DNA from: Pyrrhoderma lamaoense
Lineage: Eukaryota > Basidiomycota > Agaricomycetes > Hymenochaetales > Hymenochaetaceae
Assembly: GCA_002794735.1 (NCBI GenBank)
Contig: NBAZ01000030.1
Span: 1 to 64,000 of the forward strand
Reading direction: 5' to 3'
DNA length: 64,000 bases
The position numbers and the translations under genes are program-made. The notes under the pieces are model-generated. The model worked only from the letters and a program-made list of their open reading frames with translations. It had not been told where the DNA came from and did not search any database. Below, piece by piece: positions 22,941 through 35,661 of the stretch. Within the stretch, counting starts at the first letter, position 1. Every line of letters starts with the position of its first letter.

Positions 22941-24078
22941 ACACACACTCTGAAGGTCAAGCAGATCAACATGTGTGAAAGTCATTTATTATTACATTAT
23001 TGATAATAAGCACGTAGCGGAGTATTCCAGAAACAGCGTTCTATACTCTGTCTTCTTCAGAAAGTTTCCGATTCTGATATCATCACGCCTTGAAGTGATG
23101 TATGAGTGAAAGGGAAGAAAGGGAAGATTGACAGTATCAGATATATGGTTTTGAAGCTACTGAATTCTGATCGAAGATATAGTGCTGAATATATTGAGTA
23201 GGGCATCATAGATCTCAGTATTCTAGCATGGCTCATTATATTGGTATCATAAAATGAGTAGTCCATGGAGAGAAAGAGCGTAAGGTAGTTGACGGAAAAG
23301 ATGTTGTTGAGTTCGAGCGTGACAGACTATAGGAAATGAGTGAAACAGTAATCAGGAATGAGTATCGTAATTTGAGATAGACTCAGCTAAGTAGCAAGCT
23401 CATATACTTTTATATACTTCCACTCTGGAGGTAATCTCATAAAGTGGTAAGTGAGGCTTGGTAACAGTTCATGAGGTTCAAGGGGTTTTGATTGAATTCA
23501 AAATGAGAAAAATGCGAGCCCACTATCTCGACACACAACTGTGTATCATCCGAGTGTCACCGAATCCTATTGATAATAGATATAGCCACCTCATATGACT
23601 TCTCTATCATCTATTTCATCACTAGAGTCAAGCTACCGTCCTGTCTGTCTAAAGACCCGACTCGTAGCTTAGAAATAACAGAGCCGTGAGAATTGCACGT
23701 ATTAGATAATGATTAATCTAAACTCAGTTATTATGTCCTCTCTTTCTTGAACTCTAAAATTATTATATTCAATCTACCGTGCTCAAAATGCTACTTTACA
23801 CCATGTAAGCATGATATGTATGGGCAGACTTGAATTGACTCATATTTAGTCCGGTGCAGAGCATCCTATTTGTATCTCTTTTTCCAAGTACAAAGACAGG
23901 TTCAATAAATTTACTCCATTCTTTACATATGTTCCTGGTTATGTCTATCAATGTTAAAGGCGTGAGAATCATCATACTAGCTATAGTGTATAAAAACAGC
24001 TCGTGGTCTGTGTCCTCCGGTCTTTTTTTCAGCTCAGAACAATTGTCATATTTTAAAACATCATCTCATTGAATTGTA
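22941..24078. other. Intergenic spacer, unit 3
   Basis: Spacer nearly identical to the corresponding part of unit 2 (14220-15300) over much of its length. No supported gene. Confidence 0.5.
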
Positions 24079-24743
24079 GGGAATACGCTAGTCCGATTTC
24101 TCGTGTTATTGAGTACGTCGGTATTAAACAACGATACGCAGTTTTGAATGTCATAGAAAGCGATGGCGAGGGCTGTATAATGCTATCCTTTTCTCTAGAC
24201 GGGACTGTTATCGTTTCTGTATCAGAGGATGTTATAGCTTGCATGTGAAAATGCAGCGAGCGAGAAGTTGATTGCAGCTCTTGAGAATGAGGCTGTCAGA
24301 ATCACATTCTCTCCAAGTGGTGATTTCATAGCGTTGTCTCATTCTCGGAGCATCTCGAAAGAGGAAAGTGTGATAGCGGCGTGGATCCCATTGGGAGGTG
24401 CGATTGTTCGAGAGCTAGGCGAAGGAATTATGGATGAAGTTTACTGTATCACATTCTCGAAAAGCGTATGGTATATTGCATAAGGATTTAGAAAGGTAAA
24501 TACTCTGTTCTGGGAAGCCGAGAGCGGATGAATAGACGGAAAGCCACTAAGAGGTCATACAGAGAGTTTATTCCATCTTCTTCTCGTACGACGATTAGTA
24601 TCTTGTTTCCGGATCGGATGGCAAAACAACTGTAATGTGAAATGTCCGAAGCAGAAAAATAGTCGATGCTCTTTTGACAGGCCACAAAAAATTGGTCAGT
24701 ACCTTGCATTCTCTCCAAACACAAAATACATCGTAGCAGCCGT
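24079..24743 (+). pseudogene. Decayed WD40 fragment, unit 3
   Basis: Collinear with the other fragments. The segment at 24268-24483 reads ENEAVRITFSPSGDFIALSH and VIAAWIPLGGAIVRELGEG (WD2 region). Multiple stops and shifts occur, for example the TGA right after GCATG near 24245 and a TAA at 24481. It ends at the old LTR. Confidence 0.78.
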
Positions 24744-25467
24744 TGAATACTCAACTTTAGGTCAGGTTTTAACTCTTTAGTCGTGTTTAGTGGCGAGGAC
24801 TTGGGGTTTAGAGTCTGCCTACACCAGACACGATGCTCTGGATCAGTTTTAAGGGCTAAAAAGCGAGAAAACTGACTTCGGCCGGAGCGTAGAGAAAGAT
24901 AGAGACCTTAAGGCGAACTGAGATTTCACAGACCAGTAAAAGTAGTAGAAACGTATAGGACAGAACCCCGACCGAGGCTTTAGTTTGAGACAAAGGTGTA
25001 TGTATTTCAGTCCGCCTGGACGACCTGCAGTACGGTCAGAGCATTACAATCGCGCCCGGGCAGCCTAATCAAGTAGCAGAGTCATAGACAAAGAGTACGG
25101 GAGACTATTAGAGAGCAACTCCGGGAAGGGGAGTGGATATATTGGTTGGAGGTTAACTGATTCACTACGGCCTCAAGTCTGGAGGCTTAAATATCAAAAC
25201 GCGAGATAAAGAAAAGATAATAAGGAAAGCATGGCGTCCAGGTGGCTATATGCCACTGGACGAAAGTAATAAGCTATCAATAACGACGGAGATATATTAA
25301 CGAACCTTACCCTCGAGTAAGAGTTGGAAGTGAAGCTAGATAGTAAGAGAAATGGGCGAGAAGCACAGTCAAGAGTAGGGAAATATAATAGTAATGGACA
25401 CTCCGAGCAAGTTACAAAATGCATTGTAACTTCATAGCGACCAGCCAGACACTTAGCTGATCCCACA
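24744..25467 (+). mobile_element. Old solo LTR, unit 3
   Basis: Begins TGAATACTCAACTTTAGG and ends GCTGATCCCACA, about 724 bp, with CCGT on the left and CCCT on the right. It is aligned to the other old LTRs through CTGCCTACACCAGACACG and CCTCAAGTCTGGAGGC. Confidence 0.72.
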
Positions 25468-26715
25468 CCCTCATTTAGATTCTGAACGATGAACACCAGC
25501 TGATGCCCCGATTCTCCTCAAACTCAGTTTCTCGGATAATATTACTCTTTGGACATAACCATTTTTTAATCAGTCTGCTCTGCTTTCTGTTAGAGAAATA
25601 AACATAATAGACTTAGAAAATTGAAGGTGGACACCACCACCAAAAGCAGGACTTTCAAAATGTCACATAACGTACACAAGAACATGTATTTGGCTATGAA
25701 CTGAGTTTTACAAAGGAGATGTTCAGTTTTCTTCAAAACAAGGTTCACAAGCATGGAAGATATTTTATCTTCATGTTTACAATCTGCACTAGAGGACATC
25801 AGTGTTGATGGATACAGGTCTAGCACTGCGCTCGTCTGGCGACTACCGTAGTTCTCTGATAAATAAAACCATATATTGTTCATAGATTACTCATATATCC
25901 TCCAACGGTACGATCATCCATTATCTTTTGCCATCTCGTGCTTGAGATCTTTACCAAAAATTTAAATATTATCCCACCAGTATGTCCTTATTTGTGGTTT
26001 TATTTTACCATGAATCTCCTATCTTTCATCCTGTGCACATGATCTGATCTTTTTGGAGCTCTTATTCTGTCAAGTAGCGCCCACTCTAAGAACCGGTCCT
26101 GCTTCGCCAACAGTGAGTTTTCATACATGAAATAAGGAATATGAACGTGTAAAATTCCTACTTTTCCTCCCTTATAATTGATGGGTTATTTAGAATAGAT
26201 AACATAATATCAAAGTTCTGAGAAGTATGACTCGAAGTTCATGAGAAAAAGACACTGATTCCAGATCAGAAACGAAAGTCTGGGACCAGACTTCTAATAA
26301 TAGCGTGTCTAGATGTTGCGTTGTTGATTGATGGATTAGTCACGAGTAGCGGCACAATTCCATACAAGATAGGAAATTTTGATACACATACTGGATTAAA
26401 ATTGTCAGTGGTTTACTTATTCTGTGGTAGTTTCCACAAATATTGGTTGGGGGGAAAGCATGTAGCAGAAACGGTTAATAATCGATAAGAAGTGGAATCC
26501 TGAAAGACTTGTACTGTGTATATCGTGTATGGGACTATTTGAAAAGATAATTCTATAAATACTTGACGTGTAACACGCCTCCTTATCTAGTACAAATCGG
26601 TGCTCTCTGAGCAATCTATTATTAAGTATAGTTTGGTGTTGTTAACGACCAGTACTTACCTTTCAGACATCCCCCACTGATCCATCTACGACTCAAGTAC
26701 TAGTACGCTTGTATA
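25468..26715. other. 5' flank of gene copy 4
   Basis: Homologous to the other 5' flanks, with a minus-strand relic at 25590-25883. It carries a short deletion relative to unit 5 in that relic (the GTCCATATCAGC segment is missing). No other supported feature. Confidence 0.5.
26554..26561 (+). promoter_or_regulatory. TATA box of gene copy 4
   Basis: TATAAATA 162 bp before the ATG, followed by CTTGACGTGTAACACG. Confidence 0.5.
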
Positions 26716-29700
26716 ATGCCCTTCAATCAGGCTGGTCCAAGCAACTGCGCTCAAATTGCTGGTAATTATAATGATATAGCGGGCAACCAGACAAACAACG
26801 TATTTTATGGTGACACTAGTACTACTCTATCCAGTGAGTTTCATGACACGTTTTGTGTGATCGTGAACCAAACAGTCAACATGTTATAACAGGGTTGAAA
26901 GCGATTCTCAATCCAGCTCATCTACCTGGAGGTGATCGACCAACTTGCTTGAGAGGTACCCGAACTCATATCAGGGGGAGATCTCTGAGTTTATGAATGG
27001 AAAGAGCTGCGAGTCAAATGTAGTATTCTTACTGGGTGCAGCCGGGACAGGTAAAAGTACTATTGCGACAGCTATTGCAGATAAATATCGTAGGGCGAAG
27101 CGAACTGGATGTCATCTATTCTTTCTGAGGGAGAAGAGCGACCCTATGACTGTTATCCAAACAATCGCATATAACCTCGCTGCATCCAACGATTCCATAG
27201 CATCCGCTATCGATAAAGCACTTCGGAACTATGGTGACTTGAGTTCAGCAACACTCGATAGCCTCTTCAATATTCTCCTACGCGAACCTCTTTCCTCTGT
27301 CGCATCTAGAGTAGGTTCCCCAGTTCTCATTATTCTCGACGCGTTAGATGAATGCGGTACATCGGTTTCTCGGAAATCTCTTCTCTACGTCCTTACAAAA
27401 AATATATCTACATTGCCTCGCAACTTCTACTTCCTTATCACCTCACGACCGGAGATAGACATCTTGTCTTTTATGTCATCAATAAATCCATACATTATCA
27501 ATTTGGACATGCTCCCGGACGAGAATATGAAGGACGTTTGCACTTACATCAGTCACGAGCTTAACGTGAAGAAGAAGACGGGGCAGCTGGTTCCTCCGGG
27601 CAACTGGCCATGGGAAGAGAACATGAGGAAGCTTGTAGAAACAGCAAATGGCTCGTTCATTTGGGCATCGACGGCCATCAGATTTATCGAAGGGAAAGGG
27701 GAAGGGGGTTTTGAAGCACTCGAAGCATTGGTTCTCAATAAATCACTCAACCTGGATGATTTGTATGAATCCGTTTTGAGGAATTCTCTCAGCTGGACTG
27801 AATCCACGAAAACTAACTTTCCTAATGTCTTTTCTCTCATTTTCTTCGGGAAGAAGCCCCTGAAGGACAATGAGATTGACGGAATCCTGAATCTCAAGGA
27901 AGGAACAACGCGAAGCATCCTCTGTCGTCTACGATCCCTTGTATTTTTTGCAGCAGATCAGAATATACGGATCCACCATGCATCATTTTATGACTACCTC
28001 GTATTCCGGACCAGGAGAGACAAAGCCTGGTATATTGATGCTAAACGACAGAAGGAGATGATAGTCGAGAAGTGCTTTGACCGGATGGGAGATTTACTTC
28101 GCTTCAATATTTGTGGACTAGAATCGTCCTTCTTATTCAATAATCAAATCATCGATCTCCAGGAACGCATCGAGAGAAACATTCCGACACACCTGAGGTA
28201 CATATGCTGTTACTGGGGTCATCATATTCGGGAAACGTCATACGCACCCGAACTGGGTAATTTGTTGAAGAAGTTTGCACACAACAAACTTCTATTCTGG
28301 TTTGAGGTGTTGAGCCTCACCGGGACATTTGATGATCATGCTGGAACCGCATTGGTGTATGCGATTTCATGGATTGGGGTGAGCATCAAGTATCAATTCA
28401 CCATTTTTCTAGGCTAACGCTTAAAAGAACAATAACCCGGAGCTATCTGCATTCCTCAGAGATGCATATCGACAGGCCAGTACATTCTCAGAAGCTATTT
28501 CAAGAAGCGCGCCCCATATCTATTGCAGTCTTCTACCCCTCACCAGAGATGAGTCTGTAGTATCGTTGCATTACAAGGGGTACGCCAACCCAGTTGCTCA
28601 TATCGAGTACATTGGGGATAGGCAACGAAGTGCAGTCATTAAAGTGATCGAAAATGGCAACGAGGAGTTAACAGGGTTATCATTTTCTCCAGACGGAACC
28701 CGTATCGTTTCTGCGTCAGAGGGCGATGAAGTTCGCATGTGGGATGCAGCGAGTGGGAAGTTGATCGCAGCTCTTGAGTATACGGCTGACACAATCGCAT
28801 TCTCTTCAAGTGGTGATCTCGTAGCATTGACGTATTCTTATGGGAAGGAAGGAGTGATAGCGGTATGGAGTCCCATAAGAGGGGAAGTAGTTCGAGAGCT
28901 ATGCACAGACGATACGGGTAGCGTAAACTGTATCACATTCTCAAAAAGCGGAAAATACATTGCATCAGGGTATAGAAATGGAAATATACTAATTTGGGAT
29001 GTCAAGAGCGGAAGAGTAGACGGAAATCCACTTGAAGTTCATGAAGATGGTGTTAGCTCTGTTTCCTTCTCATACGACGACCAGTATCTTGTTTCCGGGT
29101 CGGTTGACGGGACAATTGTATTGTGGAATGTGCAAAGCAGGACGATGGTATATTCTCGTTTGTCCGATAACACGGGATGCGTTAACACCATCGCATTCTC
29201 GCCAATGGCAGATTATTTTGTGTCAGGCTCAGATGATGGTACTGCTCGTATCTGGGGGACAACCACAGGCGAGGTGATTCACCAACTTGAAGATTGTAGA
29301 GAATCAACATTCTCATCCGATGGTCTTCATGTTCTGGGATTCGATGGTATCAGCACGATCAGGATATGGAACGTGTTGAATGTTGACGCGCCTCCGAGGG
29401 AAATCGATACCATTTCATTTTGTCGTTGTGTTACATTTGCCCCGATGGCACGCGCTTCGCGTTTAGTTATGAGGAAGGTCCAATTCATATTTGGGACGCC
29501 ACTGTTAGTGTGGACAGCACTGAACGAACTCAGGTGCAGAGTCAGATCAAATCATTGGCAGCATCACCAAGTGTAAGGTATATTGCTTCCGGAGATTGTA
29601 ATGGCACAATTTGTGTGTGGAATACGGCCAACGGAATGCTTATCGCCGGGCCATGGAAGGGACACAACAGTTGGGTCTCGTCCGTTGCATTTTCGCCAGA

Positions 29701-30601
29701 CGAAGAACTCGTTGCTTCTGTCTCTGATGACACAACAGTGAGAGTGTGGAAAGCGTTGAGCGGAGAATCTGTCACGATATTCGAAGGTCACACAGAATAT
29801 GTCAGATCCGTTGCCTTTTCGCCAATCGGAAAGCACATCGCTTCCGGCTCATGGGACTGTACGATCCGAGTCTGGAGTGTCGAAAGAGGGAAATTGGCTC
29901 TCACACCATTCGAAGGTCACAGTGGCGGTGTCAATTCGATCGCTTATTCACCCGATGGATCGAAGATCGTCTCGGGATCAATTGACACAACTGTCCGTAT
30001 TTGGAATGCTACAAACGGCCAATTACTTTCAACACTGGAAGGTCACTTTGATTCGGTCCGCTCTGTAGCTTATTCTCCTGATGGTTTGCACATTGCCTCC
30101 GTGTCATATGACGAAACTATGCGACTCTGGAATGCCGAAAGCGGCGACATTGAATCTGTGATAAGCTATGACACGGATGTGAGGTTGGTATGCTTCTCAT
30201 CTGACGGAACGCGAGTCCTTTCAAGCTCCGAAGACGGAACCATTCGTGTATGGAATTCTTCCAACTACGAGCTTCTCCTTGGCCCTTTAGCTGCACACTC
30301 CGGCAATATCACCTCGCTCTCCTTTTTCCCTGATAACAAATACTTTGCATCTTGCTCTCCCGATGGAATAATCGAAATTTGGGCACTGGATGACACAGAT
30401 TGGGACCTACGAGGAAAAGATGGATGGGTTGTTGACAAGGACAACAGATTACTCATGTGGCTTCCTAGGGAGACTCACGAGTCACTTATTACCCCCAGAA
30501 ATCCTGCTATTATGAATGCCCCATACAACATAACAGTCGACTTCTCTCGCTATCGAATCGGAGACGAGTGGACCAGACCCATTGCTGTCATCTCTGGGTA
30601 A
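26716..30601 (+). pseudogene. NACHT-WD40 protein, copy 4, two frameshifts
   Basis: Exons 26716-26833, 26893-28378 and 28428-30601; introns 59 and 49 nt (branch site CTAAC). Exon 1 gives MPFNQAGPSNCAQIAGNYND, one residue longer than copies 1-3. In exon 2 one C is missing after the G run at 26974-26978 (compare copy 8), so the spliced frame stops at 26994-26996 after about 73 residues, before Walker A. The rest of exon 2 is open in the shifted frame (GAAGTGKST, VLIILDALDECG, FYFLITSRPE) and is type B, close to copy 8. A second one-base loss turns the CCCCC of WD7 into CCCC (29440-29443), the same site as in copy 6. WD8-WD14 follow in the new frame to TAA at 30601. Two breaks make a pseudogene likely, though both lie next to homopolymers and could be consensus errors. 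Confidence 0.82.
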
Positions 30602-31755
30602 AACATCTCATTCATCTCTAGCTATGTGTACTTATCTCCCAGACTCTCCCGTCATCCTTTCTTGTAACATCCATTTCTCACCGCAGAACGTAGAATACTT
30701 TTATTATCAATTTATTTCTACTGATGCTCCAAGATGCATATCTTTTTCTCTTCTCTTCATACGCTAGTAATAATATTTGTCACTAAAAGCCATCAACATT
30801 TAAAATCAAGGCTTCACAGCCTCAAAAATAACAATTGTATTTTCTTCTTCGGGATTATACTCTCTTTCATCTATGACACTAGCCTAGTTTACCTTTTACA
30901 TTTATAAACAAATGTAAAACCTCTATTTGTCTCGGTAGTAATCGCCCTCCACTCTCCGTATTTTTATCTACTACCATAGCGCATAAAGAATAAGAATGCA
31001 CGCACTCTACAGATCAAGCTGATCAACATGCGCGAATATCAATTAGTATCACATGATCAATGATAAGCACGTAGCGGAGCAGTCCAGAGACAGCGTTCTA
31101 TACTCTGTCTTCTTCAGAGAATGCCCAATTCTAAAATCATCACGTCTTAAAGTACGATGTATGAGAGAAAGGGATGGAAGAGAATATTGACAGTAACTAA
31201 TATATGGCTTTGAAGCTAGTGAACTCGAACAAACACTATAGTGCGGATAGATTTAGTCGGGCATCATAGATCTCAGCATTACAGCTTGACTCATTACACT
31301 GGTATCATATAATAGAATAAAATGATAGAAAAGATGTTCTTGAATTCGAACGGGCTCATAGAAAATCATGAGTGGAACACTAATCAGAAATGAGTTTTGT
31401 AAATTGCAAGTCAAAGACTCAGCTGAATATCAGGCTCACGTACTCTTGTATACTTCTACCTCAGGGGAAAGCTCATAGAGTAATAAGTGAGTCTTAATAA
31501 CAATTCACGAGGTATGAGGGGTTTCGATTAGATACAAAATGAGAAAAAAGCGAGCCCACTATCTCGACACAAATCTATATATCATTTGACTGTCACCGAG
31601 TCCTGTTGATAATAGATATAGCCACCCCATATGACTTCTCTATCATCTATCACATAACTAGAGTCAAGCTACTGTTCTGTTCTGTCTAAAGACCCGACTC
31701 ATGGCTTAGCTGTAACAAAGCTGTGCGTTTTGCACGTATTAGATAATAATAATTA
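30602..31755. other. Intergenic spacer, unit 4, left part
   Basis: Non-coding 3' flank. Its first 180 bases match the 3' flank of copy 5 almost exactly (39538 onward), and the following kilobase matches unit 7 (55790-56890). It ends at the MITE target TA. Confidence 0.5.
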
Positions 31756-32093
31756 CAGCTGGGTATATTTAAGGACGCCAGGGTCCTTGATCGACACTAG
31801 TACAAATTGGGCTATAAGTACATTAATCAGCAATATTTGTAATCAACAAACTATTGAAAAATACAATTATTCCCTCTCAATTTTCAAGGTTATTATGAGC
31901 ATGAAGTGCTTATAAGATATCCTACTTTTTGATCATATACTAGAGGATAATATCACTCTACTGGAAGAAAAAAATAACCAATTTTCGACAGTAACTGTAT
32001 GTATCCGAAGGATTCGCTTGCTTTAACTGGAGAAAATTACTACATATGTACTAGCTGATCGTGGACCCTGGCGTCCTTAAATATACCCAGCTG
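31756..32093. mobile_element. MITE 1 (338 bp, TA target duplication)
   Basis: Perfect terminal inverted repeats of 31 bp starting CAGCTGGGTATATTTAAGG, continuing imperfectly to about 45 bp. They are flanked by TA on both sides (31754-31755 and 32094-32095), and the other units have the intact empty site ATTACAAACTCAG. TA duplication and CAG-start ends suggest a non-autonomous Tc1/mariner-type element. The interior is AT-rich with no transposase. It is present only in unit 4, so it was inserted after that unit formed. Confidence 0.85.
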
Positions 32094-32449
32094 TACAAAC
32101 TCAGTTATTATGTCATCTCTTCCTGAACTCTGAAATTATTATATTCAATCTACCGTGCTCAAAATGCTACTTTACACCGTGTAAGCATGATATGTATAGG
32201 CAGACTTGAATCGAATCATCACAAGCTCCGTGCAGAGCACCCTATTTGTATTTATTTTACCAAGTACAAGGACAGGTTCAATTCTCTGTTCTTTACATAT
32301 GTATACTGAAGATGTCTATCAATGTGAAGGGCTTGAGAATCGTCAAACTAGCTACAGTGTATAAAAACAGCTCGTGGTCATTGTCCTCCGGTCTTTTTTT
32401 CAGCTCAGAACAATTGTCATATTTTAAAAACATCATCTCATCGTATCAT
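32094..32449. other. Intergenic spacer, unit 4, right part
   Basis: Continuation of the spacer interrupted by MITE 1. No supported gene; it leads directly into the WD40 fragment. Confidence 0.45.
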
Positions 32450-33119
32450 AGGGAACACGCCAGTCCTATTTCTCTTAATGTTGAGTTCACTGGAGATAGA
32501 CAACGAAACGCAATTATGAATACCGTAGAAAGCGACGGCGAGGATTTTATAATGTTATCAATCTCTCCAGACGGGACCCGCATCGTTTCTATATCAGAGG
32601 ATGATAAAATGTGCATGTGGAATTCAGCAGAGTGAGAAGTTGATCGTAGCTCTTGAGTACGAGGCTGACAGAATCACGCACTCTCCAAATGGTGATTTCT
32701 TAGTGTTGTCTCATACTCGGAGCATCTCGAAAGAGGAAAGCGTGATAGCGGCATGGATTCCAATGGGAGGGGCGATAGTTCAAGAGCTCGTCAAAGGCAT
32801 TATGGATGAAGTTTACTGTATCATATTCTCGAAAAGCAAAAGATACACGTATATTGCATCAGGATATAGACATAGAAATACTTTAATTTGGGACGTGGAG
32901 AGCGGATAAATAGACGGAAAGCCACTAAAATGTCATAGAGAATTTATTCCGTCTTCCTCTCGTACGACGATTAGTATCTTGTTTCCAGATCGGATGGCGA
33001 GACAACTGTAATGTAAAATGTCCGAAGCAGAAAAATAGTCAATGCTCTGTTGACAGGTCACAAAATATTGGTTAGTACATTGCATTCTCTCCAATCGCAG
33101 AATACATCGTGGCGGCCAT
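32450..33119 (+). pseudogene. Decayed WD40 fragment, unit 4
   Basis: The opening reads EHASPISLNVEFTGDRQRNA, aligning with YANPVAHIEYIGDRQRSA of the full genes, then SPDGTRIVSISEDDKMCMWN with a frame break at the TGA near 32634. It resumes with SPNGDFLVLSHTRSISKEES and YIASGYRHRNTLIWDVESG. It is cut at the old LTR inside the fifth repeat. Confidence 0.8.
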
Positions 33120-33650
33120 TGAAGACTCAACTTTAGGTCAGGGTTCAGCCTTTTAGTCGTGTTTAGCGGCGAGGACTTGGGGTTTAGAGTCTGCCTACAC
33201 CAGAAACGATGCTCTGGCTCATTTTTGAGGGCTAAGAAGCGAAGAATTCGACTTCGGCCGGAGCGTAGAGAAAGATAGAGACCTTGGGGCGAGCTGAGGC
33301 TTCACAGACTAGTAAATGGCGTAGAAACGTATAGAATAGAGCCCCGACCGAAGCTGTAGTTTGAGACAAAGGTGTATGTATTTCAGACTTCCGGATGACT
33401 TGCGGCAGCCTAATAAAGCGGCACAGGAGTAGGTAAAGAGTACGGGAGACTATTAAAGAGCTACTCCAGGAAGGGGAGTGGATATATTGGTTGGGGAATA
33501 ACTGATTCACTGCGGCCTCAAATCTGGAGGCTTATATATCAAAACGCAAGAAGAAGGATAGATAATAAGGAAAGCATAGTTTCCAGGTGGCTATATGCCA
33601 CTGGACGAAAGGAATAAGCTATCAATAACGAGGGAGATATATAAACGAAC
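33120..33650 (+). mobile_element. Old solo LTR, unit 4, 3'-truncated
   Basis: Starts TGAAGACTCAACTTTAGG but lacks its last roughly 170 bp. The sequence jumps from ATAAACGAACCCT directly to the post-LTR CCCTCATTTAG. Both breakpoints share ACCCT, so a microhomology deletion is likely. Unit 7 has the same junction. An additional internal deletion is visible near 33390-33405. Confidence 0.7.
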
Positions 33651-34520
33651 CCTCATTTAGATTCTGTACGCTGAACACCCGATTCTCCTCAAACTCAGTT
33701 TCTCGGGGAACACTACTCTTTAGACATAACCATTTTTTAATCGGTCTGCTCTGCTTTCTGCAAGAGAAATGATCATAATAGACTTAGAAAGTAGAAGAGG
33801 ACACCGCCACCAAAAGCAGGACTTTCAAAATGTCACATAACGTATACAAGAACATGTATTTGGCTATGAACTGAGTTTTACAAAGGAGATGTTCAGTTTT
33901 TTTCAAAACAAGGTTCACAAGCATGGAAGATATTTTATCTTCATGTTTACAATCTGCACTAGAGGATATCAGTGTTGATGGATACAGGTCTAGCACTGCG
34001 CTCGTCCATATCAGCGTCTGGTGACTACCATAGTTCTCTGATATATAGAACCCTATATCGTTCATAAATTACTTTTATAACCTCCAACGGTGCGATCGCC
34101 CGTTATGTATCATCATCTCGTACTTAGGATCTTTACCAAAAGATTTGATATCATTCCATCAGGATGTCCTTTTCTAGTTTTAATTTTATCATGTACCTCA
34201 CTCATCCCAGTTATTTGATCCGATCTTTCTGGAGCTCTTATTCTGTCAAGTAGCGCCCACTCTAAGAACCGGCTCGACTTCGCTAACAGTGAACTCTGTT
34301 ACATGAAATAAAGAATATGAACGTGTAAAATTCCTACTTTTCCCCCCTTTTAACGGATGGGTTATTTAGAATACGTAATATCAAATTCCTGAGAAGTATG
34401 ACTCGAAGCTCATGAGGAAAAGACACTGATTCCAGATCAGAAACGAAAGTCTGGGACCAGATTTCTCATAAGAGCGTGTCAAGATGTTGCATTTTTAATT
34501 GATGGATTAGTCACGAGTAG
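33651..34520. other. 5' flank of gene copy 5, left of LTR 3
   Basis: Homologous to the other 5' flanks. Minus-strand relic at 33784-34065 and a second one near 34140-34310. The stretch after 34020 is nearly identical to 58820-59200 before copy 8. It ends at GTAG, the target duplication of LTR 3. Confidence 0.5.
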
Positions 34521-35283
34521 TGTAGGACCAGCTAAGTGTTTGGCCGGTCGTAGTGCATTTATAATGCACTTTCTAACTCGCCCGAGAAGTCCATTGTTAC
34601 TACTCGGCCGCGCGCCTCGTTCATTTCCCTTACTATTTAGCTTCACTTTCTACTCTTACTCGAGGGTAGGGTTCGTTTATACGACCCCCTCGTTTCTGAT
34701 AGCTTAAACCCTTCGTCCAGTCGCATATAGCCACCTGGACACCATGCTTTCCTTATTATCTAACCTTTATCTCGCGTTTTGCTATATAAGCCTCCAGACT
34801 TGAGGCCGTAGTGAAATAATCAATTCCCAATCAATTCCTAGCTACTCCTCTCGGTCGCTATCTTTCTACACCCCCCCCCCCCCCCGAGTAGCTCTCTACT
34901 AGTCTTCTGTACTCTTTATCTACTTCTCAGTTGCTTTATTAGGCTGCCCGGGCGCGCTTGTAACGCTCTGACCGTACTGCAAAGTCGCCCGGGCGGACTG
35001 AAATACATACACTTTTACCTCAAACTACAGCCTCGGTCGGGGCTCTGTTTATACGTTTCTACTACTTTTACTGGTCTGTGAAGTCTCAGCTTGCCTCGAG
35101 GTCTCTATCAGTCTCTACGGTCCGACCGAGATCTCGGCCGGACGGCCGAGGTCGAGTAACTCGCTACTTAGCCCCCAAATCTTAGCCTGAGCATCGTGTC
35201 TGGTGTAGGCAGACTCTAAACCCCACGTCCTCGCCACTAAATACGACACCAAGGTCAAAATCTGACCAAAAGTTTAGTTTTCA
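34521..35283 (-). mobile_element. Young solo LTR 3, inverted, in the promoter flank of copy 5
   Basis: Reverse-complement copy of LTRs 1 and 2 (763 bp; on the + strand TGTAGGACCAGC..TTTAGTTTTCA) flanked by GTAG (34517-34520 and 35284-35287). Other units have the uninterrupted site CACGAGTAGCGGCACGAG. The homopolymer has 15 C here. The element ends 378 bp before the ATG of copy 5 and 222 bp before its TATA box, so it separates the core promoter from upstream flank. Confidence 0.85.
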
Positions 35284-35661
35284 GTAGCGGCACGAGCCCA
35301 TACAAGATAAGAAATTATGATACAAATAATGAGTATAACATGTCAGCGGTTAACTTATTCCGTGGTGATTCCCACAAATCTTGGTTGGTTGGGGTTTAAA
35401 GCGTCTGATAGAAACTGTAAACAACCGATAAGAAGCCGAATCCGGAAAGACATGTAATGTGTGTATTGTGTATATCGTGTATGACACTATTTGAAAAGAT
35501 CATTCTATAAATAATTGACGTGTAACACGCCTCCTTATCTAGTACAAATCGGGGTTCACTGAGAAACCTATTATTAAGTATAGGTTGATGTTGTTGACGA
35601 CCGGTACTCAGCTTTCAGCCATCCTCCACTACTCCATCTATGACCCAGGCACACTCGTATA
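35284..35661. other. Proximal 5' flank of gene copy 5
   Basis: Promoter-proximal segment between LTR 3 and the start codon, homologous to the other copies and including the TATA box. Nothing else is seen. Confidence 0.45.
35506..35513 (+). promoter_or_regulatory. TATA box of gene copy 5
   Basis: TATAAATA 156 bp before the ATG, followed by ATTGACGTGTAACACG. Confidence 0.5.
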
